Origin: Glutinoglossum americanum
Taxonomy: Eukaryota > Ascomycota > Geoglossomycetes > Geoglossales > Geoglossaceae
Length of the DNA stretch: 62,296 nt
Direction: 5' to 3'
Assembly (NCBI GenBank): GCA_020080175.1
Contig: JAGHQL010000164.1
Location: 1-62,296, forward strand
Shown here: in pieces, positions 34,101 through 45,300 of the stretch
Layout: every line of letters starts with the position of its first letter
How positions within the stretch are numbered: the stretch's first letter is position 1
Made by a program: the position numbers and the translations under genes
Notes under the pieces: generated by a model
What the model saw: the letters and a program-made list of their open reading frames with translations, nothing else
Database searches by the model: none
What the model was told of the DNA's origin: nothing

Positions 34101-34640
34101 CTCGCTTCCTTCGCCCTCATGGACGATTTCAGCGGCCAGGGAGACTCCCCCGTGGGCATTGCCCAGACCGCTAGGACTCCAACAAGCAATCTGTGGTAAG
34201 GGAGAGCTCTGAGGTGGTGAGCAAACTGCATTGGATATTTGATCGTGAACATCTAAGGCGGTTTGTTGGGGATTCTGAGCCTCTTGAAGCGGATGATCGC
34301 TCGTCTGGGGGAAGATGCGGGGCTCACGACGAACCTCGCTACCTTCGGGTGTAGGAGTAGGTTCCACAGAACTAGCTTGCGAGGAATCAATAGTGGAGAC
34401 TGGGTTAATCGGAAAAGGTTCGTTCATCCCAGCATCATACGGGGACATCTCATGTGGCTCATTGCCATCTGATATATCTGATACACTGCCCCGGCTATCG
34501 TTTGACGAATCTGGTCCCATCCATATGTTCTCTGCCTCGCATGCAGAATGTATGGACTCTAGGTTCATCTCGGGGGGTGCGGGTGTCGGAATATCTGGAA
34601 AATGGCTAGAGCCACTTTCATCAGGCTCACTGAGGGCCAT
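31185..34640 (-). CDS. MBD4-type HhH-GPD DNA glycosylase with very long basic disordered N-terminus
   Basis: Predicted 1124 residues in two exons (34640-32111, 32029-31185). The last 230 residues match the MBD4 thymine/uracil glycosylase domain: KLLIGVTLLNRTKG (about 905-918), then HLGLQNIRAKRYIELAKSWL and the helix-hairpin-helix LPNVGPYALDSWRIF with the catalytic Asp (about 1030), then LRAYLRWMWLKEGWEW. MBD4 removes T or U from G:T and G:U mismatches, mainly after 5-methylcytosine deamination. The first 840 residues are acidic, then strongly Lys/Arg-rich (about 440-760), and look disordered; no methyl-CpG-binding domain is evident. One helical patch lies at about 330-440 (RKCRRLAKVLQWIDIAREQA). 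The exon-2 frame is open upstream to a stop near 32067 yet has no ATG, so it must be a downstream exon. The 81-nt intron joins the two in frame. They could still be two genes, with exon 1 ending IPKIK. Confidence 0.72.
32030..32110 (-). other. Predicted 81-nt intron joining the basic region to the glycosylase
   Basis: Donor GTATAG, branch GGGCTAAC, acceptor GAGCTAG. It removes the in-frame TAA at 32067-32069 and joins HLIA to AVTPLNSASEC. Exon sum 3375 nt is divisible by three. Confidence 0.72.
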
Positions 34641-35122
34641 TTGGACAGACTAAGTAACACGAAGTAGAAGTTCAGTGGCACTCAATGCTACCTACCCTAG
34701 CGCCGTGCTGAATAAATCTACCCTAAAAGCATAGACATGTTAGCAGGTTGTAACGGTGTTAAAATTTCAATTTCGTTCTTACACAGCCACAGCTTTTCCA
34801 TCACAGATACTCTCTGATTCAGGCCTCTAGAGGTTTAGATATGTATAGGTTAAGATGCAAATGAAAGTTGCGGGATGCAGAGATCCTCAAAGGTGTGAAT
34901 CATTTGATGGTTGAAAGGTTATGCTACACAGATTCGAAGAAACAATCGCTTATGCATGAAATATGCACAAAGCATGCAGGTTGACTAAAAGGGAATTAAG
35001 GTTCTGCAGTGTGCGTCCCATCTCGAGATATTGTAAAACTCGCTACAAGCTGCAATTCACGACTTCAACAGGCCGCAGCCCATCTACATATACCGATATG
35101 CTATAGAGATGAGTCGTTCGTC
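34641..35122. other. Divergent promoter region
   Basis: Between the starts of the glycosylase gene (-) and the anion-transporter gene (+). AT-rich with no clear TATA pair. An in-frame upstream ATG at 35009 exists but gives an N-terminus without family resemblance. Confidence 0.5.
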
Positions 35123-36748
35123 ATGGACTCTTTGCCAAGATATAAATTGCAGCCTGGTCAGGAAGGCTACAGAACTCCCACACTCGAAGACATTGAGCAA
35201 GAGTGTCAGATCCAGCCCATCCGCGAAGACTCGGTGGTAGTTCTCAGACGGCTGCAAAGCCGCATCTCGGAAAGGGATGATGAAGAATCCCAAGAGAAAC
35301 CCACCTACATTAACCTCGATTTGAAAGATAGACTCAAACACTTTACCTGGACGTGAGCCGGCCCTTACGGAACTTGTGACAGACTACGATAATGATGGTT
35401 GAGTCTAGTTGGTTTGCTATGACAATGGCTACCGGTGGTCTTGCGAACGTTTTATATGCGAGTATGTTCTGTTGTTCTAGGGTAGGCTTACTCTTGGCTC
35501 ACACATGGTGCGGAAATGCAGTACCCTTTCGATTTCGTGGTCTATATACGATCGGATGCATATTCTTCCTTTTGAACATTATGCTATTCATCTTCAATGT
35601 CACCATGATCTCCCTCCGCTTTTATATGTTCCCAGATACCTTCCGCTCCTCAATTACCCATCCGACTGAGAGTCTATTTGTGCCATCGGCCATAGTTAGC
35701 TTCGGGGTTATCTTGACTGGATGCGCGGAGTACGGTTTCCCAAAGACGGGGTATTGGTTCAACACTACTATCTTAGTGATGTATTGGATATATTGCATGA
35801 TGGCGGTTTTAGGCTCTTGTGGAATATATCTTTCCTTGTATGCCAATCGCCTTGTATGTTATGAGCCCCAGGCTTACCCGAGTCCTAGATGGTCGACCCA
35901 AACTTTCACGATCGCTCAAATGACCCCAATCTGGGTGTTTCCCGCCTACCCTATGCTTATCGTGGGACCAATGGCTGGAGTACTCGCTCAGAACATGTCA
36001 CAACCGCGCGCCCTGCAGATTATCATTGGGGGCGTGACGATTCAGGGTATCGGTTTCATGATCTCAGTAATGGTTTACTCGGCATTCATTTATAGGCTGA
36101 TGACTCAAAAACTCCCTCAGGAGTTTGTCAGGCCTGGCATGTTTGTTTCCGTGGGACCGTCTGGATTCACAGTCGCGGGCTTGATAAATATGGCGCAGTC
36201 GGCAGGACATGCCTTGCCAGATGATTTCATGGGCGATGGGAAGATGACGGCATTCATCTTACGGATTATTGCGAACTGGGTGGGCATCTGGCTTTGGGGG
36301 TGTGTTCTGGAACTACTTTCGCATGTGTGCCCTATTAACTTGCTGCATCTAGCCTAGCAATGTGGTTTTTCCTCGTCAGCGTCGGCGCGCATTATACCTG
36401 CATCGGGCATGACAAGATGCACTTCGCAATGACTTGGTACTCCTTCATATTCCCAAATAGTAAGGCCAAAGAACGCGCTCCTTAACTAACGCACTGCAAA
36501 CTGACAAACACTCTCTAGCCGCTCTCACCTCTGCAACTCTAGCAGTCGGCGAGGTCTTTTCCTCACATGCCATCAACGTCGTTGGCACGGCTATCGGGTG
36601 TGCACTGGTTCCTTTATGGTTTTTTGTCTTCTGGATGATGGTCAGAGCTGTGCTTAACAAACAGATTCTCTGGCCGGATAAAGGCGAGGACAGGGTAGAA
36701 GGTGGTTGGATTCGCCGGCAGACTACGGCTAGCTCCTCAGGACGGTGA
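35123..36748 (+). CDS. TDT/SLAC1-type organic-acid (malate) or sulfite transporter
   Basis: Predicted 465 residues in five exons (35123-35352, 35409-35461, 35522-36299, 36353-36459, 36519-36748); the sum is divisible by three. It belongs to the tellurite-resistance/dicarboxylate transporter family, with yeast relatives Mae1 (malate uptake) and Ssu1 (sulfite efflux). Family marks: HFTWTWFAMTMATGGLANVL, PFRFRGLYTIG, SSITHPTESLFVPS, FTIAQMTPIWVFPAYPML, VSVGPSGFTVAGLINMAQSA and FAMTWYSFIFPNTALTSAT. About ten membrane helices follow a soluble N-terminal tail of 75 residues. The HPTESLF and FTIAQMTP..W signatures and the cytosolic tail favour the malic-acid-transporter branch. Plasma-membrane location is expected. 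A loop at YEPQAYPSPRWST could hold another small intron, but no in-frame one was found. Confidence 0.9.
35353..35408 (+). other. TDT transporter intron 1 (56 nt)
   Basis: Donor GTGAGC, acceptor GTCTAG. Joins HFTWT to WFAMTMATGG. Confidence 0.88.
35462..35521 (+). other. TDT transporter intron 2 (60 nt)
   Basis: Donor GTATGT, acceptor ATGCAG. Length divisible by three and open, so easily missed; removal gives NVLYAIPFRFRGLYTIG as in relatives. Confidence 0.82.
36300..36352 (+). other. TDT transporter intron 3 (53 nt)
   Basis: Donor GTGTGT, acceptor ATCTAG. Joins IWLWG to LAMWFFLVSV. Confidence 0.82.
36460..36518 (+). other. TDT transporter intron 4 (59 nt)
   Basis: Donor GTAAGG, branch ACTAAC, acceptor CTCTAG. 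Joins SFIFPN to TALTSATLAVG. Confidence 0.88.
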
Positions 36749-37622
36749 AGGAAGACCAACGTTGGCTTAAGGGAAGCTTATTAGGTGATGCAGCGCGGAC
36801 GAACCGGCGGGGTAGACTTCAGGGTTATTCGCTTGGCGGTGATGGGCCTGGCATATATGATGGGTAACACTGGGTTTGGTAGTTGAGACCTTTGAGGACT
36901 TAAGAGCTCAATTATCAACAAGGTTGGTCTACTTGTAGGGCATCTAGGATTTTAGCATGACCGAATCCTTCTAGAAGCCTACCGTTTTACTGGTGGTCTC
37001 GCCCAAGATCGCTGGGGGAATTTTTACTGTTTTAGACTGACGATTTGGTCTGCTCTTATCCGCACGCCGGGATGGTGATTCTCCTCCAACGAATCTCGCA
37101 CGAATTGATAGTCTCGAGTTAGATCCTGGCCTCTATACTGTCGCTGGGGATTTCATATCCGTTTCAGTCACTGTTATCAAAAATTGCGTCAGATCAAATT
37201 TTCGTTCGACTTTTTCATCTGCAGCCCATCGGCGCGCAGCACCTCTCCAGGGCTAACCTTCCCGATAAGATGTGAGGGACCAGCATGTTGTTCGGGCGTT
37301 GCAAAGCTCTCGCGGAGGATTGGACGATGGACCCGGATATTCTTGCCAGAAGGAGTTTAGACTCAAATCGGAAGAGCTTATCTACTTAGCGAAACGTGGT
37401 GAGAATGAGGGAGGATGAGGGAGGATAGATGAGATTCTACTCTGTATGTAGGGATTAATGGAAAGGTTTTTTTTGTATTATATCTAAGGTCTGAATAGAC
37501 CTGCCGCGAATGTTCTTATATATATTCCCATTGTGTTTAGCAAAACATACCGTGAAAAGTGGGTGCATTGAGCACGGTGACCTTCCACGAAGACTTTACC
37601 AGATAAGATCCTGCATCTCCCA
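36749..37622. other. Intergenic between the two transporter genes
   Basis: 3' UTR of the TDT gene and promoter of the Atg22-like gene. A short repeated GAGGATGAGGGAGGAT lies at 37409-37428 and a T8 run near 37467. No gene recognised. Confidence 0.5.
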
Positions 37623-39849
37623 ATGGCCGATGCCAATTGCGCCACAGCCGAAGATCAGAAACTCGACCTCGGCGAAGCAGCCAGCCACGAAGAACATCCT
37701 GTTGCGCCCGATCAATTCGACCCGCGATATGAAACAACAAAGCTTGAGATCTGGGCCTACTACGCATACTATATTGGCAACAATGGGTTGACGCTCTTCA
37801 ATTTCGCCCCAACCGCATTTCAGAACCTCTTATTCCAGGCGGCCGGTGACTCCGGCCTGCTTATGTTTGCGGGGAAGTACGTTCCCGGGCAGCTTCCTGT
37901 ATATCGGCTTTGTCGAGAACATGACGACAGGAGTGAATCCGCTTATCGATATATAGGGAGAGGACGATCAATAGTATTGTCCTGCTATCCAATGGCATAT
38001 CCTTTGCACTGCAGTGCATAGTATTTCTCATCATAGGATCCTTTGCTGGTGGGTCTATTCAAATCAAACCTATTGATCTTGATGCGTAGATGAGAAGCAC
38101 TGACACGAGTAAAGATTTCGGAACCTGGAGACCAAATATACTAATCGTATTATCGATTATCGCCTGGGCGGTCGGGTTTGGATGGCTTGGTGTACACACA
38201 CCAGATAAATGGGAGGTGGCCACGGGGATGTACATTGTTGGTCGTGAGTTCTACTAGAAAATTGGTCATCTAATGGCAATTCCTGATTCCGGAAATAGTT
38301 ATTGCATACCAGACTTCCCTGACGTTTTGGACCGCCGCGTTTCCGGGCCTCGCGAGGAATACGGTCGAGCTTCGAAATAAGGCCGACGAGTACAATGCGG
38401 GTACTATCACCCGAGATGAATATGACTTTGCGGATATGATGAAGAGGAATGAGCTTTCGAACATGTCATTCTATATACAATCTGTCGGCGAAATTGTCAT
38501 TCTTGCCGTTATCGTTGGGATTATGTTCGGCGTGCATGTCAATGACTCTCAGGCAAATAACGTAAGTCCTACCAGGTATATCTTCTTAAAAGCCGCTTCG
38601 GCGCTGACCAAGTCACCCGGTGGGTAGAATTGGGGCCTTTCTGTTCTCATTGCCTTTGCGTCGGGGGTCTGGCTGCTCCTAGCCATCCCGTGGTTCCTGA
38701 AGGAGAAGCGAAGACCAGGACAACCGATACCACCAGGGATGAATATCGTGACCACGGGGTTCTGGCAACTGTGGAGGGCGATGACGCATATTTGGAAGCT
38801 TAAGCAGAGTCTCCTGTATCTTATTGGTGGGGAGAGACGACCCTAGTGTGCGTGAAGGGTTGTAATATCACTGACTGTATGTATATATATTAGGATATTT
38901 TTGCCTCGGCGATTCACTCAATACAACAGTGACTGTCATCGCAACGTTACAGAATAGCATTGTGTCGTGAGTTTGCCTATAGACTGGACCCACAGTCACA
39001 TTTCCCAAGCTCCAAACGAAACATCCTAACCACATGACCCTACTTTCCTCTAGGTACAACACCTTAGAGCTGACATACCTCCTACTTGTTGGCATCACCG
39101 CACAAGCCATCGGCATCTACAGCTTCTGGTTCGTTCAGCGGAAATATGGAATCAACACTAAAGTCATGTTTAACACCGTGGCTGTTGCGATTATTCTCCT
39201 GGATGGATGGGGGATGATCGGGGTGTGGACGCAGAGATTTGGATTTCACCGGACATGGGAGGTGTGGGTGTACCAGGTGTGAGTTTTGAAACCCCGTCGT
39301 CTTGACTTTTGGGAGGAGTGGGGGGCTCTATTGTTGTGACCTGAAGGACTGACGCGCAGTGGCTTGAATAGGTTTTACGGACTTTTTGTCTGTCCTTGGT
39401 ACAGCTATTCCCAGATCATGGTAAGGGTCATTTCACCACATCGAGTCGAAGCATTTCTCTAAAAACTATTACTCTAGATCTCTGAGGTCACACCCCGCGG
39501 CAAGGAATTCCTCTTCTTCTCCCTCTTCAGCATAGTCGGCAAAACATCCTCCTTCATCGGCCCTCTTGTCTCGTGGGTCTCTCCCAACACCTTTCCCCCC
39601 ATCCATTTAACTAACTAACTCCTGCCCACCCAAAAAAGATCTGCTATCATCGATAGAAACCCCAACCACAACAATAGCACACCATTCTACTTCCTCTTTT
39701 CCCTCTCCTGTGCCAGTTTTGTCCTCCTGACCTTTGTTGACTTGAAGAAGAGTCGGGTGGAGCAAGAGAAGTTTTTGGAGGAGGAGAGGAGGGTGAGGGC
39801 TCTGAAGGGGGACATGTCGAAGGTTGAGGGTAGGGAGGCGAAGGAATAG
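37623..39849 (+). CDS. Atg22-like vacuolar permease (MFS fold)
   Basis: Predicted 528 residues in ten exons; all junctions keep frame and the exon sum is 1587 nt. Atg22 exports amino acids from the vacuole after autophagic breakdown of proteins. Family marks in order: WAYYAYYIGNNGLTLFNFAP, QAAGDSGLLMFAGKERTINS, NGISFALQ, GSFADFGTWRPNILIVLSII, QTSLTFWTAAFPGLARNT, the charged loop with ITRDEYDFADMMKRNELSNM, IPWFLKEKRRPGQ, GYFCLGDSLNTTVTVIATLQ, CPWYSYSQIMISEVTPRGKE and FSIVGKTSSFIGPLVSSAI. About eleven or twelve membrane helices; a basic and acidic C-terminal tail is cytosolic. Exons: 37623-37876, 37957-38048, 38115-38240, 38299-38561, 38628-38826, 38894-38966, 39054-39278, 39372-39420, 39478-39572, 39639-39849. 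Filamentous fungi carry several Atg22-like paralogues, so it need not be the autophagy gene itself. Confidence 0.92.
37877..37956 (+). other. Atg22-like intron 1 (80 nt)
   Basis: Donor GTACGT, acceptor ATATAG; joins FAGK to ERTINSIVLLSNG. Confidence 0.85.
38049..38114 (+). other. Atg22-like intron 2 (66 nt)
   Basis: Donor GTGGGT, acceptor GTAAAG; joins GSFA to DFGTWRPN. Confidence 0.85.
38241..38298 (+). other. Atg22-like intron 3 (58 nt)
   Basis: Donor GTCGTG, acceptor AAATAG; joins GMYIV to VIAYQTSLTFW. Confidence 0.8.
38562..38627 (+). other. Atg22-like intron 4 (66 nt)
   Basis: Donor GTAAGT, branch GCTGACC, acceptor GGGTAG; joins DSQANN to NWGLSVLIAFA. Confidence 0.88.
38827..38893 (+). 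other. Atg22-like intron 5 (67 nt)
   Basis: Donor GTGGGG, branch ACTGAC, acceptor ATTAG; joins LLYLI to GYFCLGDSLN. Confidence 0.82.
38967..39053 (+). other. Atg22-like intron 6 (87 nt)
   Basis: Donor GTGAGT, branch CCTAAC, acceptor CTCTAG; joins QNSIV to SYNTLELTYLL (Ser codon split). Confidence 0.88.
39279..39371 (+). other. Atg22-like intron 7 (93 nt)
   Basis: Donor GTGAGT, acceptor GAATAG; joins VWVYQ to VFYGLFVCPWY. Confidence 0.82.
39421..39477 (+). other. Atg22-like intron 8 (57 nt)
   Basis: Donor GTAAGG, acceptor CTCTAG; joins SYSQIM to ISEVTPRGKE. Confidence 0.88.
39573..39638 (+). other. Atg22-like intron 9 (66 nt)
   Basis: Donor GTGGGT, branch ACTAAC, acceptor AAAAAG; joins GPLV to SSAIIDRNPN (Ser codon split). 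Confidence 0.85.
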
Positions 39850-41918
39850 CGGGGTGGTGGGATCATGAGCGGCTTTAGTCTTTGGTTTTATGTATGAGCT
39901 TTTTCTTGGAGATATCACGACAACACGACCGACAGAGTTCCTGTCATACATTTGAGGGATGAATATGGCGACTTTTCTACTCGAGTGATACTTTCCGCTA
40001 TCGGCCGCGGGCATGCCCATGGTTGCGGGAGTCCCTCCCAGACATGTACGGCATGGTACAGCGGCCATCCCCGGGGGGACGCCCGTGGCGTGTCCAACGC
40101 TGTGTCCTTATCGACGAAGCGGTGAGGGTAAACTGCACGGGAAATGTTCAATCCGTCCAGAGGGTCACTAAGCTCCAACCGAAGTCGGACCCCTCTTCAA
40201 TTCCAAATGGTAACTCTCCTTGTCTTCAATAGCCGGCTTAGGGTGAGGGTTCTCCTCGTGGGGTTGAATAGTTTTCTACGGGTACTCGATCTCTGCCGCT
40301 AAGAAATGGTGGTGACATAATTCTCGAGGCCCGCAAGCATTACCCCTCCATTTGCATCCGCTAGAACTACTGTTGTGGCGTGGCCGTCATCCCGGCAAAA
40401 AGCACATCGGTGTCGAGTTTATGGGGATGTGTTGGCAACCTAGGATTCGCCCGACGTCCAAATTTGATATGCTTGGCTCTTGGTACAGCGGTTGACATGT
40501 TGATATTAAGGCGGGGAGGCTGGAGTTTGCGTGGCAAGGCTTTATGTATGTTGTACCTGACCCAGACCCCTCTTTAACAGCGAAGCCGTACCTCACCGCC
40601 GTTTTGACTGCCAACGCCGCGCGGGGGTACACCACAATTATCCCGAAGGCCCTCAAGGACCCGGAATACCCTAGGGTCCGGCTAGGACGGCGGATATTAA
40701 CCACCGCTGTGAGGGTACACCGTAACTGAGACTTTGCGAATCGCTCGACCCGCCTTCTCCGCTGTTATTCCCGGCCTACAATATCATCAAGGGCAGTCGC
40801 ATGAGCACGTTTCGAAGGCCGACGGAACCACAGGGACGTTCAGGGATCAAACAGGTATCGATGCTGGACGCGAGCAGGCTAGCAATTTCCGATGCCGTGT
40901 CTCCATTTTCATCCGTCACTTGGTTTAGTGTAGCAGCGTTTGACTCGGACGGCTGGGCTCGGGCATTCGCGACGGCGGCATAGAAGGGTATACGGATGAA
41001 GATAGCGTCAAGCGCCGCTGAGCATCGCAACCGCAATCACGCTGATGAGGCGGGTTGACCGCCTAGAGGTGTCTCATACCGAGACCTTTTCGTCTCCCCA
41101 GAGCTGAAGTCCTCCGTACTCTTGTTTCCCATGTGAGCGAGTTACCGCGCAGGAGGTACATGCATACAGCGCATCTCATTGGCTGCATCTGGAACTTTAA
41201 TTAGTGGTGTAGATCCTTGTCCGTCTCGTGCAGTTGTGTATCTCTGTCGGGAATGGCGCAGATGTATGTGGGGGATATTTCCTGCACCGTCAGAGACTTA
41301 ACCGTTTCGGGTATCTTCCTTCCCGAACAAGATCTGCGATCAGTGTGAAAAGCGTTAAATGAGCGGTTAGGCAACACGTCCTCAATTGCCCTATCGGCGC
41401 AACATCTAGCACGAGCCTCGGCTGGGCATTATCTTGACGCTCAGGATTGCGTACTCGCACGAGAACCTGTTGGGTCTGTGGAGTATCTCCACCGTCCCGG
41501 AGCGCCCAGATTAAGAGGCGTCTGCCGAATCCGGTGGCCTGCAGCAGCGACAAGAATGGATTGGCGGGTCCTTGCAGGACTCCAACAGGCCGCAGCCAAC
41601 CCAAATCGATAAATAGACACGCCCCGGAACATGGACAGGCCTCTCGCGATAGAAGGACGACGGTGGCGCGTCGAGAAAATCGCGAGATCAGACGGTTGGC
41701 GGGTCTGCACCTCTGAGCTGGCATTCGCGCCGAGGGACAAACCACAATCTATCCAACACGCTACATATTCCTTGAAAGACAGCAGAGCGTCGATATCGGC
41801 GAGGATGTAATGTGGAAAGCGGTCATTGGCACCTATCGCGGGTCGTTAGGTGGAGGCCGCATCGTATCGTTGGAGAAGAGGAGAGAGAGAGAGAGAATTA
41901 TCCCACGAGAATTTCAGC
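39850..41918. other. Long region without a supported gene
   Basis: About 2 kb. Several open frames on both strands (40380-40729 +, 40776-41036 -, 41290-41745 -) have a faint ankyrin-repeat flavour (for example TDENGDTASEIASLLASSID) but no repeat register or conserved TPLH motif. It may be a decayed repeat-protein gene or nothing. GA microsatellite at 41880-41896. Confidence 0.35.
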
Positions 41919-41973
41919 GCGTGCATTGAGCGTGCATTGAGCGCGCGTTGAGAGTGCATTAAACGTGCATAAC
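41919..41973. repeat. Tandem array, five 11-bp units (GCGTGCATTGA)
   Basis: Two perfect GCGTGCATTGA units followed by three diverged ones (GCGCGCGTTGA, GAGTGCATTAA, ACGTGCATAAC), about 380 bp upstream of the ATG at 42357. Confidence 0.85.
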
Positions 41974-42030
41974 CTGTACAAATATGGCATTAGCTAAACG
42001 GTTTTTTTTGTGTTGTCGCGCCACCTCGCT

Positions 42031-42070
42031 ATGCAAAAATATGCAAAACTATGCAAAACTATGCAAAACG
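42031..42070. repeat. Tandem array, four 10-bp units (ATGCAAAACT)
   Basis: Four near-identical ATGCAAAANN units with the ATGCAAA octamer-like core, 290 bp upstream of the ATG at 42357. Candidate regulator binding array. Confidence 0.85.
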
Positions 42071-42356
42071 AGCTTTGTTTCTGCCTGTGCAAAAACCCCA
42101 ACGAAGGGAAAATCGGAAAATCGCACAGACCGACTAACACACAGAGCCTTTATACTAACAACTCTCTCCTGAATCACGTAGTTCACCGCCACGATACTGT
42201 CTACGCAGTCGTGATATTCACGGGTCTTTTTGGCGTTGGAGGTGGATTCTGCTCAGCGGTAATCCGTAGCCTCGGGTGCGATCTGCCAGCCAGTAGTGGC
42301 TCACTCTCACCAAATCACATAAGCGCTGGCGCGATTGTCATCCCAACCAGTCCACC

Positions 42357-45300
42357 ATGTTCTCGCCGATGCATAAGGACAGGGAAAAAGACCGCGATCG
42401 GGACAGAGATAGAGACAAACACAGAGACAGGGACAGAGACCGGGACAGAGACCGAGAAAGAGATAAGCATCGACACAGGGATCGAGAGGAGACTTCGCAT
42501 CGTCACTCCCGAAGTTCTCGTCCACATCGGAAGTCGGGAGATAAGAGTACCAGATCGCTGGCGACCCCAGAGCACTCGACTTCCTCCTCCAGCTCACCTA
42601 AACGCCGAGGTGAGATGCCCACGGAGCATCTTAAACGGCCCTCCTCACTCGCATCACTTTCAACATCGAGAATATCTTTGCCTTATCCTTCCTTCTCCAA
42701 GGCTCACTCGAAGGAATCGCTGTCGAGAGACAATGTGAACCTACGACAGTCGCTCTACACACAAAACTCCACCGCCACTCCTCCGCAATCAAAGCACCCT
42801 GCTGAGTCTTCCGAGAGGCTTCGGAACCAGAGCAAAAGGACACAGGCTGAACGGTCTGGTGCGAACGGTATGGCTGACGGACGCTTTGCGCCCCCGAGCC
42901 CACCTCCAACATCGCTATCCACAGAGCGAACGCGGACACCGGTAGGAACGACGAGCAAGACGGATACAGGGTCGAGAGAGGCTTCGGGCGACGATGCACG
43001 GCGAAGAAGGGACACGGAGAGTCCAACGGGGAGCGGTCGTGTTACCGTAGACGCCGCGCCTCGATCAAGATCATCGAAGCATAGTCTAAGAAAGGAACCT
43101 AGCTCCTCCTTGAAGGATGGGGATAGCACAATCAAAGCTTCCTCGCAGGGCCGGTCGCACTCGACCAAAAAGGGACGTGTAGATTCCCCGTCGACTCCCC
43201 AACCGGCTACAAAGAACGGTAGCGATGACAACTTACCAGCGTCATCCGCCCAAAGAAAAGCCACATCACCGACCCCCTCATCGGAACTCGAATCCGGCAT
43301 CGACTCGGACGCAACTTCTCGCGCTCGGAATCAACCGTTCCTGAGCGAACAACCTCCGCCGTTGGTGGATACCGACGAGTCGTACCCCACAACCCTCGAT
43401 GGCTCTTCTCCGCGAACCCCAACCTTGGGAGCCCCAAACTTTCCTCCACCGGATAGCCAGGAGGCGAAAGCATCACCATCGCCGGTCATGGTGTTCGGGG
43501 AACGAGAGTCACAACCTCTGGCCTCCCACCTCTCCCCCCAACCACCACCTCCGCCGCCGCCACCTATCGTCCCCCAGAATATCCCGCGCGTCGACTACCT
43601 TTTGCAGAATGGTGGTTTATCAACTCCCGTCCCTCGAGCACTGCTTTCCACCGCATTGCCGTCTCCGCCTTTCCAACCATTCGAACAGCATTCTCCCAGA
43701 ACCCCCGCTCCACCATCGGCGGAAATAGAAAAGATATTTGGTCCATATCACAAACGCCTAGATGATTTCTCGACAATTCTTTCGAAAAACGGTTCCCTAG
43801 CAGTGGCGACGGGTTACCGTTCCGTCGCGCGTCGCCTGCTAGATAGGCTAGAAGCAGTGTTTGCGCGGGATATATCCTCGGAATTCTGCTCTTGCGCCAT
43901 GTGCCAGGAGGCAAACACCGAGGGTATTGATGACGCCGAGAGGTTGGGCAAGGGAGTCGGATGGGGGGATATTTTGGAATGGGTCAGTGGAAGGAGAGAG
44001 CTGCCGTCCTGGCCACCTTTCGACTTCACCAATCTCTTCGACCCCATCAACAAACGGGGTAGTGTCGAGGACGTGGCAGGTCTGATGGGTTTGGGGATTA
44101 TGGGTCGTTCCGGCAGCCCTCTCCAGAAGAGACGGTCAAGCGGTGCTCAACCTCCGAGTTCGCCGTTCCAGAGACTCGACGTGGACCTTCCAGAGGAACA
44201 CCGCTCTCATTACCTCCGCCAATTCAAGAAGACGAAAGAAGCAGTGAATAACTGGCTTTCATCCTGCCCAGAGACCCCGTCATCTCCGCCCCAGGAAATC
44301 GATGACGAGACTCTTGTATTTGCTATTCTTACTCATTTAGATCAAGCGGACCGAGAAGTGTTCACTGCTCTAATCTCGTCGCCACCGCAGGCCCTCCCGC
44401 AGGCCACAGGCGAGCCCACCTCCCCCAAGAAACTTCGGCCGGAGCTTCTCGTCACGACAGGTTTGGCCTTGCAGCGTCTATACCGTCTACCATCTCCTCC
44501 ACGAGATGCAGAGAGCGCCGTCTTTCTCCTAAGACACACCCAGTTGCACGGCGTTCTTGCAACACTCATAGTCATCTCTCCCGCCGAGTGGGAGGTGCTC
44601 ACCTCCGGCCGCTTTGATGGGTTTCTGTGGAGTGGTGCGGAAATCGATACGAACTACAGCAACAAGACTTCGGCGAATCCTTCCCCAGCGCCCATTTCGC
44701 GTGGCCCGAGCCAGAGACCAACGCCGATATCTCGCACGTCAGCTTCGATCAACGGCGGGCAGTCCCGCGGGCAAACCCCCTTCTCCAACGGTACACAATC
44801 TCGCGGAACTACCCCATTCAGCAGCACCCAATCCCGAGCCCCATTCAGCCCAACCCCATCCAGAATGACAACTCCATTCTATGCCGCAGCGACCGCAGCG
44901 TCTCGGGGCATCACCCCTGCCCCGGGAGCTCTCGGGAATCCTGTACCGCTCGACGAAGAGACCGAGATTGCCGTTTTAGCTGAGGTCGAACGTGAAATCT
45001 ATGTCGGGATGGAAGCGCTCGAAGACGCCTTTGAAGCTTTACACCGCAAAGCCGAATACATCCGCAGAGCCCTAAGGGAGCGTGGCGCGGGTCTATCCAT
45101 GGCATCTCAAGCAAGAAGGAACCCGCATCTAGGGGCGTGGGGATCGCCTATGGGCGTCGAGGTGATGGCAGGCACTCCGGGCGCGGGCTACGGATGGGAG
45201 AGCGAAGCAGAGACCGACGATGGCCTCGAGGACTGCCAGAGCGAGTTGATGCCGGAAGATTCAGCGAGCAACATCTCCAGCTCCAGGCACAGGCGGCCGA

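Noticed and set aside
40380-41036. Possible ankyrin-repeat remnants on both strands
   Set aside because: Weak resemblance (DENGDTASEIASLL) without a 33-residue period; both strands look equally plausible, so neither is supported.
41290-41745. 151-codon open frame (-)
   Set aside because: Arg/Leu/Cys-rich with no recognised domain; overlapping frames have similar quality.
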